Position numbers and translations under genes: made by a program. DNA of 64,000 nt from Bretschneidera sinensis (taxonomy: Eukaryota > Streptophyta > Magnoliopsida > Brassicales > Akaniaceae), in assembly GCA_023935145.1 (NCBI GenBank), contig CM043698.1:68856001-68920000 (forward strand). The letters are read 5' to 3'. A model generated the notes under the pieces. That model made no database searches. It was not told where the DNA came from and saw only the letters and a program-made list of their open reading frames with translations. The number at the start of each line of letters is the position of its first letter. Within the stretch, counting starts at the first letter, position 1. Positions 11,200 to 22,027 of the stretch are shown piece by piece.

Positions 11200-11565
11200 A
11201 CTACTGTGTTTAATGTTTATTGATTGAGCTGTGAGATTGATAGTTGATATTGTGACTTTCTGTAAGGTCGCTTGGTACCATTAACTCAAGCAGTGTAAAG
11301 TTTGCTTGGTACCCGTAAAGTTAGGCAAATATAAGATTGATCAACTAGTGAAACTCAGTAGACCAGGAAAACCTATTAAAGAAGTGTTGTAAGCATATTA
11401 TCGAACCACTATAAATTCTTGTGTTCAATTTTCTTTTTCCTTAACTTTTTATTTTAGCTAGAATTTCAATTTCAGTTTTATTAGCTTGATTTGATTTTAT
11501 TGTGCTAATATTTACAAATTGTTTTGTAGAACTAATTCACCCCCTCTTGGTTTTCCTAATACTTA
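11200..11565 (+). repeat. relic of a second, related copia LTR end
   Basis: Contains cgaaccactataaa (near 11404), a following ttctttttccttaac tract, and gaactaattcaccccctcttggttttcc (near 11529). This is the same order as the 3' half of the LTR just before it. No internal region or second LTR is visible, so it is a fragment or an older element into whose end the plus-strand copia inserted. Confidence 0.45.
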
Positions 11566-11935
11566 CCTTATTAAATCCTTATGGTATGGATCGAATGACA
11601 TGTGGACCAAACATAACCCTAACTACATGTGCCAATTTGGCGAAAGATGTGGGGATCTCATGATAGGATGCTTCATGTCTATTGTTGCTCAAGAACCCTT
11701 CAAATGTGCTTGAATGATGGATAAAGCGTGAGGTATGTCCCTCATACGCTTCTAGTCGTTCCAAGTATGAGCTATGACCTGACACCATGATATGTGCACT
11801 CGATACAAGCCTTCACATGCTCTTCTATAACGTATTTGAGGGGCTTTACTACCCAAAAATATCATGCACAAAATGAGAATTCTCTCACTAATCATAATGT
11901 GTACTAGATTATCGTGTTGGCTATATATACCCTTA
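11566..11935. other. unassigned sequence
   Basis: About 370 bp of mixed composition with no recognisable protein or repeat family. Short open frames here lack any known motif. Confidence 0.5.
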
Positions 11936-12518
11936 GGGTCCGTTTAATTCACGGACAGGATTATAGTGAGATAAGATAATGATTAACATGGGATAGAACA
12001 AAAGAGGATTGAAGCGGTAATACCTTAATATAATGTTTGGTTAATGAAATTGCTAGATTGGGATTAAAGTAGGATAAGAAGTTTAAGTATCAAAATACTG
12101 TAACACTATTCATCATCCTTAACAATATCTAATTTTTTTACAAACCCTAAAATTTAATTAATATTATTATCATTTTTGTATTAAAATATAATTAATATTA
12201 TTATTATCATTTTAGTATTATAATTATAATAATATGTCTATTATTATAGTTATGATAATATTTTAATAATATTATATTTATTATAATAATTATAATTATT
12301 CAAGGGTAAAAAGAGAAAGAAAAAAAAATTCAGTCCCACATAAATGTGATAGATTCTATCTCATGGGGGTGGGAAAAAAAATAATATTAAAACTAATTTT
12401 ATTTAACTTAATCTCACAATAATTAATTCCTCTTATCAGACTAAAAATACTATTCACATGAGATTAAAATAACTCAATCTCATTTTAATCCCTTTAATCC
12501 TACAAATTAAACAGACTC
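11936..12518 (+). mobile_element. Tourist-like (PIF/Harbinger) MITE, copy 1
   Basis: Terminal inverted repeats GGGTCCGTTTAATT (left) and its partner aattaaacagactc (right) match at 12 of 14 positions. They are flanked by TTA on both sides (11933-11935 and 12519-12521), the target duplication expected of PIF/Harbinger elements. The core is an ATT/TAA-rich tract. Related copies lie at 12885-13444, 17137-17955, 49622-49763 and 50616-51247. Confidence 0.75.
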
Positions 12519-12884
12519 TTACTACTTTTTTTTTTAAAAGGACGATTCTCTCTTATTAGTTTAGTGTACTTTGGGGTTACTTTGTTTCCCTTTCGTCATC
12601 TACTTTCGAAGTGACTCCAGTAACTTTGGTTATATCAGCATTCTTCACATATTTACTTATAACAGTGTCGAAAACCAATATGAATCTCTAAAAGTAGATT
12701 GAATGCTTAAATATGAATTATGGTTTTTTAAAATCATATTAGGTTTTTATTAATGAAAATAATCAGAATAGGAAACAATTTCAATTTGGTTGATTAACTA
12801 TAAAATATTCAGTTAATCAAATGATAAAGTTAATTTTGATTATAATTTAAATAATGGTTTGTGTACACCCACTACAAACATCAA

Positions 12885-13444
12885 ATGTTCATTTTGTTCA
12901 CGGACATGATTACAGTGTAATAAGATTAGAATTAGAACGAAATATGATAAATGAGCATTAAAGAGATAATACTTTAATTTTATGTTTGGTTCATGCTGTT
13001 AATAATATAATAATTATTATTATCATTTTAATATTATTTTAATTATAATAATTATTATTATTATGATTATTATAATAATTAATATTAATAATATTATTAT
13101 GAATATAAGAAAAAAATTATAAAAATACCATTATTATCAATATTATTATAGTTATTATAATAATAATTATTATTATTATTATTTGTTACTATTATTATAT
13201 AATTATTATAATAATTATTACTATTATTCAAAGGTAAAAATGGTAAAAGTAAAAATTTAATCCTATATTGATGGGATAGATTTTTTTCCATTGGGAAGAT
13301 AGTACAAAATATATGGGATTAAAATTAATTTTATCTTACTTTAATCCTACATGAATAACAAATTTCACCAACCAAATGAAAGATAACTATTCACGTGAGA
13401 TTAAAATAGTCAACTCACACCCTAATCCCACATACCAAACAGAC
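12885..13444 (+). mobile_element. Tourist-like MITE, copy 2
   Basis: The left end tgttcattttgttcacggacatgatta and the right end taatcccacataccaaacagac correspond to the ends of copy 1, with the same ATT/TAA-rich core. No clean TTA flanks were found, so edges are approximate. Confidence 0.6.
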
Positions 13445-14199
13445 AAAAAAAAACATTTGAAAGCTTAAATAGTAATTATTTAAAAACTTAAATGATAACT
13501 AATACTTAAAATTTTAAAATGTTTGATATGAATGTTCAAAGCTAACATTTGAATAACACTTCCCTTACGGTTGTTCACAAACCGAAAATTTAGATTTAAA
13601 ATGATTTTGACTGTTACCGAACATTATCACCCCTGAGGAAGGGGTATTCTGAATTCAGCATCAATGATATTCCTAAAATTATTATTTTTTATGGTGGAAA
13701 TGTTCCCAACATTATTAAAGCTTTAGAAGAAAAAATCCTATTAATGCTAGGCAAATAAGCACTGCTAATTCTCTCCCCCCTCACGGTCTCATATTTTTCT
13801 AGATATATGCATATATAGGGCACAGCGTTAACATAAGACTATAGAGGGTAGTAATTTTCATGGGGTCCGGCTTGGTTTGTGTGCCTTTACATTTTACGCC
13901 CGCCAACGAGACACCGAAAGCACAAAGATTTTCAAAACCCAATTAACAATTAAATTGCTACTTCATATTCTTTTTCTTTTTAGAAAAAAGAATGGCACCA
14001 TAATTTAGAAACAAAACAGACTATAATACTAATTTAGTAATAAATAAAGGACAAGCGTGAAACCCATTCTGATAAAATTCTATCTCCTCCTTTTCCTTTC
14101 TTTCTACTTTGATCTTTCCCCATCTCTCTCTAGTCTCTATAGCTAGCTACTCTGCATTCTGTACACTACCCACAGAGAGGAAGAGAGACGAGTCTCACA
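13445..14199. other. upstream region of CYCD3
   Basis: No gene. A possible TATA element (catatatagg) lies near 13809. Around 13891-13905 the sequence ttttacgcccgcca reads on the other strand as tggcgggcgtaaaa, resembling an E2F site (weak evidence). Pyrimidine-rich tracts near 14084-14135 look like a 5' leader. The transcription start cannot be fixed from sequence. Confidence 0.35.
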
Positions 14200-14235
14200 A
14201 TGAGCTTTTCTTTTGTGTTCTCTTTTATAAAATGA
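14200..14235 (+). other. candidate upstream ORF 1 before CYCD3
   Basis: ATG at 14200 opens an 11-codon frame ending TGA at 14233-14235. The stop overlaps the ATG of the next upstream frame (ATGA, 14232-14235). It is relevant only if the CYCD3 transcript begins upstream of 14200, which is not known. Confidence 0.35.
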
Positions 14236-14300
14236 GCAGTACTACTGGACTAAAATCTCTTCTTCTTAGAAGAAGATATGGCAATACAACAACAAAATGA
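14232..14300 (+). other. candidate upstream ORF 2 overlapping the CYCD3 start
   Basis: ATG at 14232 opens a 22-codon frame (MSSTTGLKSLLLRRRYGN...) that runs past the CYCD3 ATG at 14278 in another frame and stops at 14300. A scanning ribosome using it would bypass the cyclin start, so it could lower cyclin translation. This is inference. Confidence 0.35.
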
Positions 14301-15645
14301 ACAACAATCACAACAAAACACTTCATTCTTGTTAGATGTTGCTCTCTATTGCGAAGAAGAGAAATGGGAAGAAGAAGAAGAAATAGAACAGGTTTTACAA
14401 GAAGATAACAGCAAAAGCCCTTCTTTTTCTCTACTTTTCTTGTTGGAGCAGGATTTGTTCTGGGAAGATGAAGAGCTTATCTCTCTCTTCTCCAAGGAAC
14501 AACAACAAAAACAGACCCATTTCAAAGTAAACAATGTGGAGAGTACAGATGAATCTCTGATCTCTTTGGCTCGCAGAGATGCTGTGGATTGGATGCTAAA
14601 GGTCAATGCCCATTATGGGTTCACAAATATCACAGCTATACTTGCCATTAACTTTCTTGATAGGTTCCTCTGTAGCCTTCATTTTCAAAGAGATAAGCCA
14701 TGGATGATCCAGCTTGTGGCAGTGACTTGTCTCTCTTTGGCTGCAAAAGTTGAAGAGACCCAAGTGCCCCTTCTCTTAGACCTCCAAGTACGTTCAATAA
14801 TGTATCATCTTGTACTATTTCAATGTTATATTTCTTTGGCTTTGATATTTACAGATATGGGTTCTCTTCTGCTCTGTTTTTTTCAGGTGGAGGAGACAAA
14901 GTATGTATTTGAGGCTAAAACCATCCAAAGAATGGAGCTTTTGGTGCTGTCTACTCTTCAATGGAAGATGCACCCAGTGACCCCTCTTTCATTTCTTGAT
15001 CACATCATAAGGAGGCTTGGATTGAAAACCCATCTCCATTGGGAGTTTCTCAGGAGATGTGAGCGTCTCCTTCTCTCTGTAGTCTCTGGTAAGAATAAGA
15101 TTAATCAATTCAAAGCCCCTTTTGGGCATAACATTTTTTCTACAAGAACAAAGACTTGAAGATATATATATATATACCCTTTTGATTTCTCATTGTTTTG
15201 TTTACGTTTTTGTAATGATGGTTTTGTAGATTCAAGATTTGTCAGTTACCTTCCTTCTGTATTGGCCACTGCAACAATGATGCACGTTATAGACCAAATT
15301 GAGCCTTTTAATTCCTCTGACTATCAAAACCAGCTTCTGGATGTCCTTAAAATAAGCAAGGTTTGTGTCTTAATAATCATTATTACGGAGTACATCTGTC
15401 TTGTTCATAGAGACATTAATACAAACACTTTTCAGTCATAATGTGACCTTAATTTATTAATTAATAACTCAACTGCATTGTAACAGGAAAAGGTGAATGA
15501 ATGTTATGAATCAATTCTTGAGCTATCAAGGAACCAAATCAATGGGCATAACATCAATAATAATCCTCACAAGCGCAAGTACTATGAGCTAGTTCCTATC
15601 AGCACTAGCGGTATGATTGATTCAGTTTTTAGCTGTGATAGCTAA
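14278..15645 (+). CDS. CYCD3: D-type cyclin, CYCD3 class (four exons, C-terminally truncated)
   Basis: D3 cyclins activate cyclin-dependent kinase A in the nucleus to phosphorylate the retinoblastoma-related protein and drive G1/S. Exons: 14278-14787, 14887-15088, 15230-15360, 15487-15645; all introns are GT-AG. The product is 333 residues. The Rb-binding LxCxE motif is LYCEE at residues 23-27, followed by an acidic stretch, then FWEDEEL near 61. The cyclin box starts near 99 (RRDAVDWMLKVNAHYGF) and includes RDKPWM and CLSLAAKVEETQVPLLLDLQ; the exon 1/2 junction falls at Q|VEETKYVFEAKTIQRMELL. The second cyclin fold includes RFVSYLPSVLATATMM. The frame ends at TAA 15643-15645 after FSCDS, where D3 cyclins usually continue. 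In-frame homology resumes immediately and reaches a second stop at 15778-15780, which would give 378 residues. The start fits family N-termini (MAI...). Confidence 0.93.
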
Positions 15646-15780
15646 AACGATTCTTGGGGTTTGGGGTCGTCGGTCTCTTGGTCACCAGAGCCTCCATTTA
15701 AGAAGAGCAGAGCCCAAGACCAACAGATGCGTTTGCCATCACTCAACCGAGTCTTTGTGGACATTGTTGCCAGCCCTTAA
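15646..15780 (+). pseudogene. CYCD3: CYCD3 C-terminal coding remnant beyond the premature stop
   Basis: Directly after TAA 15643-15645, and in the same frame, 44 codons read NDSWGLGSSVSWSPEPPFKK, then a basic Ser/Arg/Gln-rich stretch, then VFVDIVASP and TAA (15778-15780). This is the conserved C-terminal tail of D3 cyclins. Its intact frame implies that the stop is recent, that it is a sequence error, or that the tail is dispensable. Confidence 0.75.
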
Positions 15781-17136
15781 TTTCTCTCTCTCATATATCA
15801 AAAAAAAAAAAAGATTTTATATATGTATTAGTACTAGTAATGTTTTAATGTCTTTTTTGGTGCAACTTAAATTTGCCTACCACATCCACAATTCCAATAA
15901 TACTCTTATGTGATAGGGTGGGAAGTGATTGTGGAGATGGGTAATAATGGCATTTAACAAGGGGAAGTGGAGACAAGGAAGAAGGAAAGGGAAGGGCATT
16001 TCAGAATGTATGCATTTTCTATTGGAGTATTGGGCACACCCTTTTACTTACCATCCACAAGTGGCTTTCTCAGGGCAATTATTTATATGGACATATAATT
16101 AAATATTAAAATATTTTACAATAAATTCAAAAACATTTTTGTTTTATTTGTAATTATCTTAATTTTATGTGTTTGGTTAGTGGGAAAATATGTTAATATG
16201 GGGGGAGAAATATGGGGTTCTTGCAACTTTGCATGTTGAAGGGAGAAACAAGTTGTCGGCCGGTGGGGTTTTTGGGTTTTTTTTTTGGTTCAATTGTGGG
16301 TGTGTTGACCTCCTTAGAAGAGCCAAAATCTTTGTTTTTGTTGAGGTGACTTGAAATCTTCTCACGATTACCTAATCCCAACCTAAAAGTAAAATACACC
16401 ATCGCACTTAGATTTTGACTGATTTTCTATACTTTTTGGCTTTTATTTGTCAGTGGTGAGCTATTGTACGCGCCTAAACAAGGAGCGTGGAATGCTAAAC
16501 TAATGAACAGAAATTGTCATTTTATAGAACTAAGTTTTTTTTTAAATATAATTAACATTTAGCAGGTTTAATAGTAATTATAAATTAATTTTAATTTTTT
16601 AAAAAAATAAAAATTAATCTCCAAAAATATTAGTTGAAGAAATAAGTACATGTAAAGTTTTTAGCCTAATACATAAGAGAATATTAACAAAACCTAAAAA
16701 AATATAGCTAGGCGATTATAGACCACACCAAAGATATTTTGAGTTTGTTTGAGAGAGTTTATGAAATGGTTTTCGAATTTTATAAATAGAAGTTAAGTTA
16801 AACACTTTAAAATAAAAATTTATAAAATATTTTGTTATTAAGAATAGAAAAACAGTTTTCATTGTTACTTTACGAAACATTAAATATTTTATAACTCTGG
16901 ATGTGTTTTACCATAAATCATAATTTAAAACAACAACGTTTAGCTAAGTGGTTATCACCCAAAATCTAAGTATTTGGGCTGATTCTCCAAGCTAACAACT
17001 CTTTTACGGATAAAGAAAATTGTGGTGTTAATTGAGTGAGAATATGGTAGGATAGTTTTATCGTTGTAAAAAAAATATTCATAAATTAAATCATAAGCCA
17101 TTTATAATGCTAGACCAAACTTAGGGAGAAATATTC
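15781..17136. other. CYCD3 3' flank and intergenic DNA
   Basis: No gene. A run of 12 A lies near 15801. A stretch near 16930-16985 (tagctaagtggttatcaccc) looks like the A box of a tRNA-derived SINE, but no convincing B box follows. Confidence 0.5.
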
Positions 17137-17955
17137 ACATCATTTGAGGTACTAAAAAGAGATTGGATTAATTAATTTCATATGAATAATTTATCTCACA
17201 TTTGGTTAGGTGAATATACTATTCATGAGGTTAGGGTGGGATAAAGTTAGTTTTAACCTCACAATTTTTGTCCAAATCCTAGTTCTAGTCCCACCACCTC
17301 CATTGGATAGAATTTATCCTATCTCATGGGATTAAACTTCTCTTTCTTTCTACTATTGAATAATAATAATAAATATTATTATTATTCATATTAAATATAG
17401 TAATCAATATTATAACAATAATAATTATTATTATAATAATATAATTACTTCTATTATAATAAAAATAACAATAATAATTATAACAATTATTATTATTAAT
17501 TAATAATGATAATTATTATTAGTAATTATTTACTAATAATAATTATTATAATACTTCATAATTATAACTAAATCTATAATAATATTATTATTATTATTAA
17601 TAAAAATAAAAATTATTATCATTAATCTAATTATTACTAGTATACTTATTATAATTATTCTCATAATAATTATAATAAGTATACTAGTAATAATTAGATT
17701 AATGATAATAATTTTTATTTTTATTTTTATTAATAATAATGATAATAGGATTTGTGAAGAAATTGAGAATTGTTGATAATGATGAATAATGTTAAGGCAT
17801 TTTGGTATTTAGAATTCTTATTATACTTTAGTTCAATATAACAATTTCATTAACCAAATATAAAATTAAGGTATTACTACTTTAATCATCTTTTATATTA
17901 TCCCATGTATAATCATATATAATCCTATCACATTATAATCCTGTTCATGATCCAA
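17137..17955 (-). mobile_element. Tourist-like MITE, copy 3 (reversed, with a long hairpin)
   Basis: It reads as the reverse of copy 5 at 50616-51247: the blocks catatgaataatttatctcac, the ggttagggtgggataaagttag region, cctatctcatgggattaaac and, at the far end, cacattataatcctgttcatg all recur in order. The AT-rich core is expanded and contains an inverted repeat (17591-17738). Edges are approximate. Confidence 0.6.
17591..17738. repeat. near-perfect inverted repeat with about 70-bp arms
   Basis: The left arm (about 17591-17659) and right arm (about 17662-17738) are reverse complements apart from one short indel (one extra aaataa-type unit), with almost no loop. The string attactagtatacttatt near 17633 is mirrored near 17680. 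This differs from the simple ATT repeats around it because it includes non-repetitive words. Confidence 0.75.
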
Positions 17956-19139
17956 AAAGATTCTCGGTGAAGAGTTACAAGATCGATCACAAGATATGTC
18001 ACGAAAATAATAAAACTTTTTTCTTTTTTCAAAATCTGAAATCACTTGGTGTAAAGAAATAGTATAGTCTGATGAATGTCACATTTAAGTTTTTTAATGT
18101 GAAATTAATCCGAGATGAAATGACTCGAGAAAAGAACTCGAAAACGTAAGAAACAATTTTAAATAAAAGACAAAAATGAATAAATAAAAATTAGTATGAA
18201 TAAATTGCACAAATCTTTATTGATAATTTTTTATTTATCAAATCCTTGTTTTATGGTCTAATATTTAGGTCTAGTTCTTGCTACCAAGGGCTTAAGGTAA
18301 ACGACACCCAAAAGAATGTTTGACAAGTGCTTTCCTCTTACTTTAAACAATTGGAATGTTTGGTTTAGCTTTTTATACTTATCCAATATTCCTTCCTTTT
18401 TGTATCAATAACCAGATTAGACTAACTTGGACTGGATTAACTCCACAATCTTTCCATGTTAAAGTATCACATAAGTTGTGGGTACAAATTGCAATGTAAA
18501 GCTTACATATATATCCTTCATCATCTTTATGCTAATAAGCACCTCACAGATTCATGATGCGCTTATTAGTGGATTCTTAACAGCGCATGCCATACTTTAA
18601 ATCAGCAGAATCGTACTTCCTTTGCTTTTTGTCTTTTCTTTTTACCTTTTAGTAGGCTAAGAATTCACTTGCTTTTTTTCCTTTTTCTAGTGTAATACAC
18701 CAAAATTAATATACCCTTTATTAGGCTAAGAATTCGGTTTAAGATTGATTTTTTTTTTTTACAGAGTCGCATATAAAATGACATATATTTTAATAATAAT
18801 TAAATAATAAAAAATCATAAAAAAAGGTTATTAATAAATTTTCACATTTGTTACTAATGAAGCTTCTTCCTACTAAAAATTGAATTTCTAGATTTTGACC
18901 GAGGCATGCGAAGAGAACTAGAAGTGTTCTGGTTTGACAGTGGACCTATAAACGGTAAAGGGGTAAACGGGAATTTTAAATTTGGGAGACACAATCTTTG
19001 ATTTTGTAGGAGAGAGGTTTGGTCCCAAAGCTGCTCTTTGAGTTTGGCTTTTAACTAACTTAAAACATCAAAGCTAAAACTAAATCGAATGTTTTAAGTT
19101 GATTTAAAATCAAACCTAAAGAACACCATTATAAACATT
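17956..19139. other. intergenic DNA
   Basis: No gene or clear repeat seen; AT-rich, with T runs near 18740 and A runs near 18817. Confidence 0.5.
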
Positions 19140-19269
19140 GTTTGGGTTTGTATTAAAGATGACTTAAAACATAAAATTTAAAATGGTTCAAATAATAATT
19201 CAAGACAATTTTTATCTTGAACCACTTTAAGTTACATGTTTTAAGTTGTATTTTAACACAATCCAAAAC
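19140..19269. mobile_element. foldback MITE
   Basis: About 52 bp at the left (gtttgggtttgtattaaaga...aaatggttcaa) pair with the reverse complement of the right end (ttgaaccactttaag...cacaatccaaaac), about 80% by eye. This leaves a loop of about 25 bp. No coding capacity. The target duplication is unclear. Confidence 0.5.
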
Positions 19270-19330
19270 AAGACCTATAGAAGTTACATGCTTGCTATAG
19301 TGTTCTTTGTTATTTTCTTATATATAGACA

Positions 19331-19839
19331 TGTTGATGTCGAAAATCTGTTAGAATTTGAGCCGTCAAAGAGTGGGACCTGTGTGCATAAAACGAGGCAA
19401 AAGCCTAAAGTCACGGAGGGCCGGAGAGGAGTGTGCCTCTGGAGGACTCTCCGATGCCTAAGCTAGTATAGGGTTTCTTTTCTTCTTGATAATAAGGGAA
19501 GCCAAAGAGAATGAGAGCTGTGAGTGGAGAATTATCTGTATATTTTGATTTATGAGGACCATTTTTATAGTGTTGGAGCAGAGTTTGATTAAGAGAACAA
19601 CTGTTGTGTTGGGATAAGAGTAGAATTGTCTTTCAGAGTTATTTAAATCTGTATGAGTTTATCTAGACGTTGGAGTGGCGGAACAGCATCAGATCTCCTG
19701 GTGCGGAATTACCACTATGCCTTTTGCCACGTGTTGGGAAAAGGTTAGATGTCTTGTCGTGGTTTAAGAAACTACCAATTTGCCTTGGAGATAGACATGT
19801 GTCATCATGTCATTGGAGGGTGGCTTTTCCCCTACATCA
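19331..19839 (-). repeat. 3' LTR of the LARD-like gypsy element
   Basis: Plus-strand start tgttgatgtcg, end cctacatca. Colinear with 21493-22022, sharing agagtgggacct, gtgcataaaacga, cctctggaggactctcc and gtgagtggagaattatc. The C/G tract that follows at 19840-19866 is the polypurine tract on the minus strand. Confidence 0.8.
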
Positions 19840-19989
19840 GACGCCCCCCCCCCCCCCCCTCCCCCCTCAACTTCTTTAAGTACATTTATGTACTTGAGGA
19901 AATAGATAGCATGAGGTTAAGACGATGGTTCGAACCTGTTTGCGAGGAGGCTAATCACCCACAAAGTTTTGCCGAAACACCTCTGAGGT

Positions 19990-20775
19990 GTTGGGAAAAG
20001 GCTCGGAGTTTGGCGATTGGTACGAGTTATTGACATTAAGTCAAAACCTACTTGGAGTTTGGTGATTAAGTCCGACGAGTTGACACTCAGCCAAAACTAC
20101 TCGGAGTTTGGTGATATATCCGAGGCGTTGACATTCAGCCAAAAACTACTCAAAGTTTGGCGATTAAGTCCAAGGAGTTGACACTCAGTTAAAACTGCTC
20201 GGAGTTTGGCGATTGATCTGAGGTGTTGACATTTAGTTAAAAACTGCTCAGAGTTTGGTGATTAAGTCCGATGAGTTAACACTCAAACAAAACTGCTCAG
20301 AGTTTGGCGATCGAGTCCGAGGAGTTGACACTTAGCAAAACTGCTCAGAGTTTGGCAATTGAGTCCGATGAGTTTACACTCGGTCAAAACTGCTCAGAGT
20401 TTGACGATTAAGTCTGAAGAGTTGACACTTAGTCAAAACTGCTCGGAATTTGGTGATAAATCCACGAAGTTGACATTCAGTCAAAAACTACTTGAAGTTT
20501 GACGATTAAGTCCGAGGAGTTGACACTCAGTCAAAACTGCTTGGAGTTTGGCGATTTATATAAGGCGTTGACATTCAATAAAAAACTGCTCAAAGTTTGG
20601 TGATTAAGTCCGATGAGTTAACACTCAGCCAAAACAGCTCGGAGTTTGGCGTTCGAGTCCGAGAAGTTGACATTTAGTCAAAACCGCTAAAAGTTTGGTG
20701 ATTAAGTCCGAGGAGTTGATACTTAGTCGAAACTGCTCGGAATTAGTTGAAGGAGTCTGAAGAGTTGGACATGGA
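19990..20775. repeat. tandem array, about 16 units of about 49 bp
   Basis: Unit form: ctcggagtttggcgattaagtccgaggagttgacactcagtcaaaactg, with variation. The gttgacactcag-type block recurs near 20079, 20128, 20177, 20226, 20276, 20324, 20371, 20420, 20469, 20519, 20567, 20617, 20666 and 20715. Units with gttgacattcag...aaaaact tend to alternate with gttgacactcag...aaaact, suggesting a 98-bp higher-order unit. The period is not a multiple of three and both strands have stops, so it is non-coding. Confidence 0.85.
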
Positions 20776-21345
20776 CTCCAACTGCTCGAAGTTTATTAGA
20801 AAAGTCCGAGGGAGAGGAGATTCGAGAATTTCCTGAGTGAAGGGTGTATCTTTTGAGCTGAGGTCGTCGAAGATGTGGGTGTTCCTTGCCTTAAAAACTT
20901 CATTTATCCTTTGGTTTATGTCTTCCAATCTCTTGTCCAAGTCCGTGTGGTTTTTGGAGGTTGAGAAACCTCGGGATCTGACCCTAAAAGAAAGCTTAGA
21001 AATAGAGTAGTTTCGAAACCTTATTTCAGCACACAAGGATGATCCAATTGAGGACTGACTTCCAACAGTTTTATTATGCCCGGATAGTGTCTTCTGGTGG
21101 GAGCTCTATTGTGAAAGAGGAGGAGGCGTAGGGTGAAGAGCTCTCCCCTTTACCTCAACAGCGAGGTCAGTGACAAGTCGGGTGAGCTCTTGGAACTGTT
21201 CATGAATCTGATGGATAATGGGATACAAAACAGGCAAGGCTACCAGATTCTCTTGGTATCTGGGTTTTATCAGATCTGGGTGAGGATCATGTCCAGTCCG
21301 TCCGTCTGATGGTTCGTTGTCACACTCGAAGCTAGTACGCTTCAA
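20743..21345 (-). pseudogene. gypsy Gag N-terminal fragments in the LARD-like element
   Basis: Two minus-strand pieces. 21345-21106 contains GRTGHDPHPDLIKPRYQENL, then a helical PIIHQIHEQFQELTRLVTDLA segment. 21036-20743 contains LDKRLEDINQRINEVF, then DDLSSKDTPFTQEILESPLP and NFEQLES. I recognise this as the start of a plant Ty3/gypsy Gag polyprotein (just before the capsid-like domain). The capsid domain and zinc knuckle are absent; the reading runs straight into the tandem array. Confidence 0.6.
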
Positions 21346-21492
21346 AATAGCAGGGTGTTGTGGATTAGCTTATCGTTAGTGGATAGACGCTCGTGTAGCG
21401 ACTGAATTAGTTCCGATAGTGCTTTTGGGCGGCATGATAACAGTTAAGTTCTTGATCTTTCATAAAAGAAAGGCCCTCCCACTAGCGCCAAC

Positions 21493-22022
21493 TGTTGATG
21501 CCGAAATTTGAGTCATCGAAGAGTGGGACCTACGTGCATAAAACGATGCAGAAACCTAAAGTCATGGAGGGTCGGAGGGGGGTGTACCTCTGGAGGACTC
21601 TCCAATACTTAAGTTAGTATAGGGCGTTTTTCTAGATAATAAAGGAAGCCAAATATAATGGGAGGTGTGAGTGGAGAATTATCCGTACCTTTTGATTTAT
21701 AAGGATCTTTTTTATAGTGTGTTGGAATAGAGTTTGATTACGAGAACAATTATAGTGTTGAGATAGGAGTAGAATTCTCTTTTGAAGTTATTTAAATCCG
21801 TACGAGTTTATCCAGATATTAGAGTGACGGAATAGCATCAGATCTTCTTATACTGAATTACCACTATGTTTCTTATCACGTGTTGGGAAATTACCACTAC
21901 GTTTCTTATCACGTGTTGGAAAAAGATTAATTATCTTATCTCAGATTAAAAAATTACCAATTTACTTTGAAAATAGGCATGTATTATCATGTCATTGCAG
22001 AGTGATTTTTTACCCCACATCA
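21493..22022 (-). repeat. 5' LTR of the LARD-like gypsy element
   Basis: Plus-strand start tgttgatgccg, end ccccacatca. About 20 bp longer than its partner, partly because cgtttcttatcacgtgttgg is duplicated near 21860-21920. The minus-strand primer binding site lies directly next to it at 21492. Confidence 0.8.
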
Positions 22023-22027
22023 AAACA

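Larger units (their letters stand above)
19331..22022 (-). mobile_element. non-autonomous Ty3/gypsy element (LARD-like) with a tandem-repeat interior
   Basis: LTR-like direct repeats at 19331-19839 and 21493-22022 flank 1.65 kb. On the minus strand they begin TGATGT and end ATCAACA. Flanks AGACA (19326-19330) and AAACA (22023-22027) are a probable 5-bp target duplication with one change. The primer binding site (minus strand, about 21473-21492) reads agttggcgctagtgggaggg. A guanine-rich polypurine tract (minus strand, 19840-19866) abuts the 3' LTR. Inside are fragments of a gypsy Gag leader region and a 49-bp tandem array; there is no protease, RT or integrase, so movement would need another element's enzymes. 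Confidence 0.82.

Noticed and set aside
14109..14231. Extended upstream frame beginning near 14109
   Set aside because: It starts with TTG, not ATG; only the ATG at 14232 is a credible plant start in that frame.
16921..17080. Possible tRNA gene or tRNA-derived SINE (tagctaagtggttatcaccc)
   Set aside because: An A-box-like start is present, but no cloverleaf or convincing B box (ggttcgaatcc type) follows.
19990..20775. CRISPR-like array (regular 49-bp periodicity)
   Set aside because: There is no repeat/spacer alternation; the whole unit repeats with drift, inside a plant retroelement.
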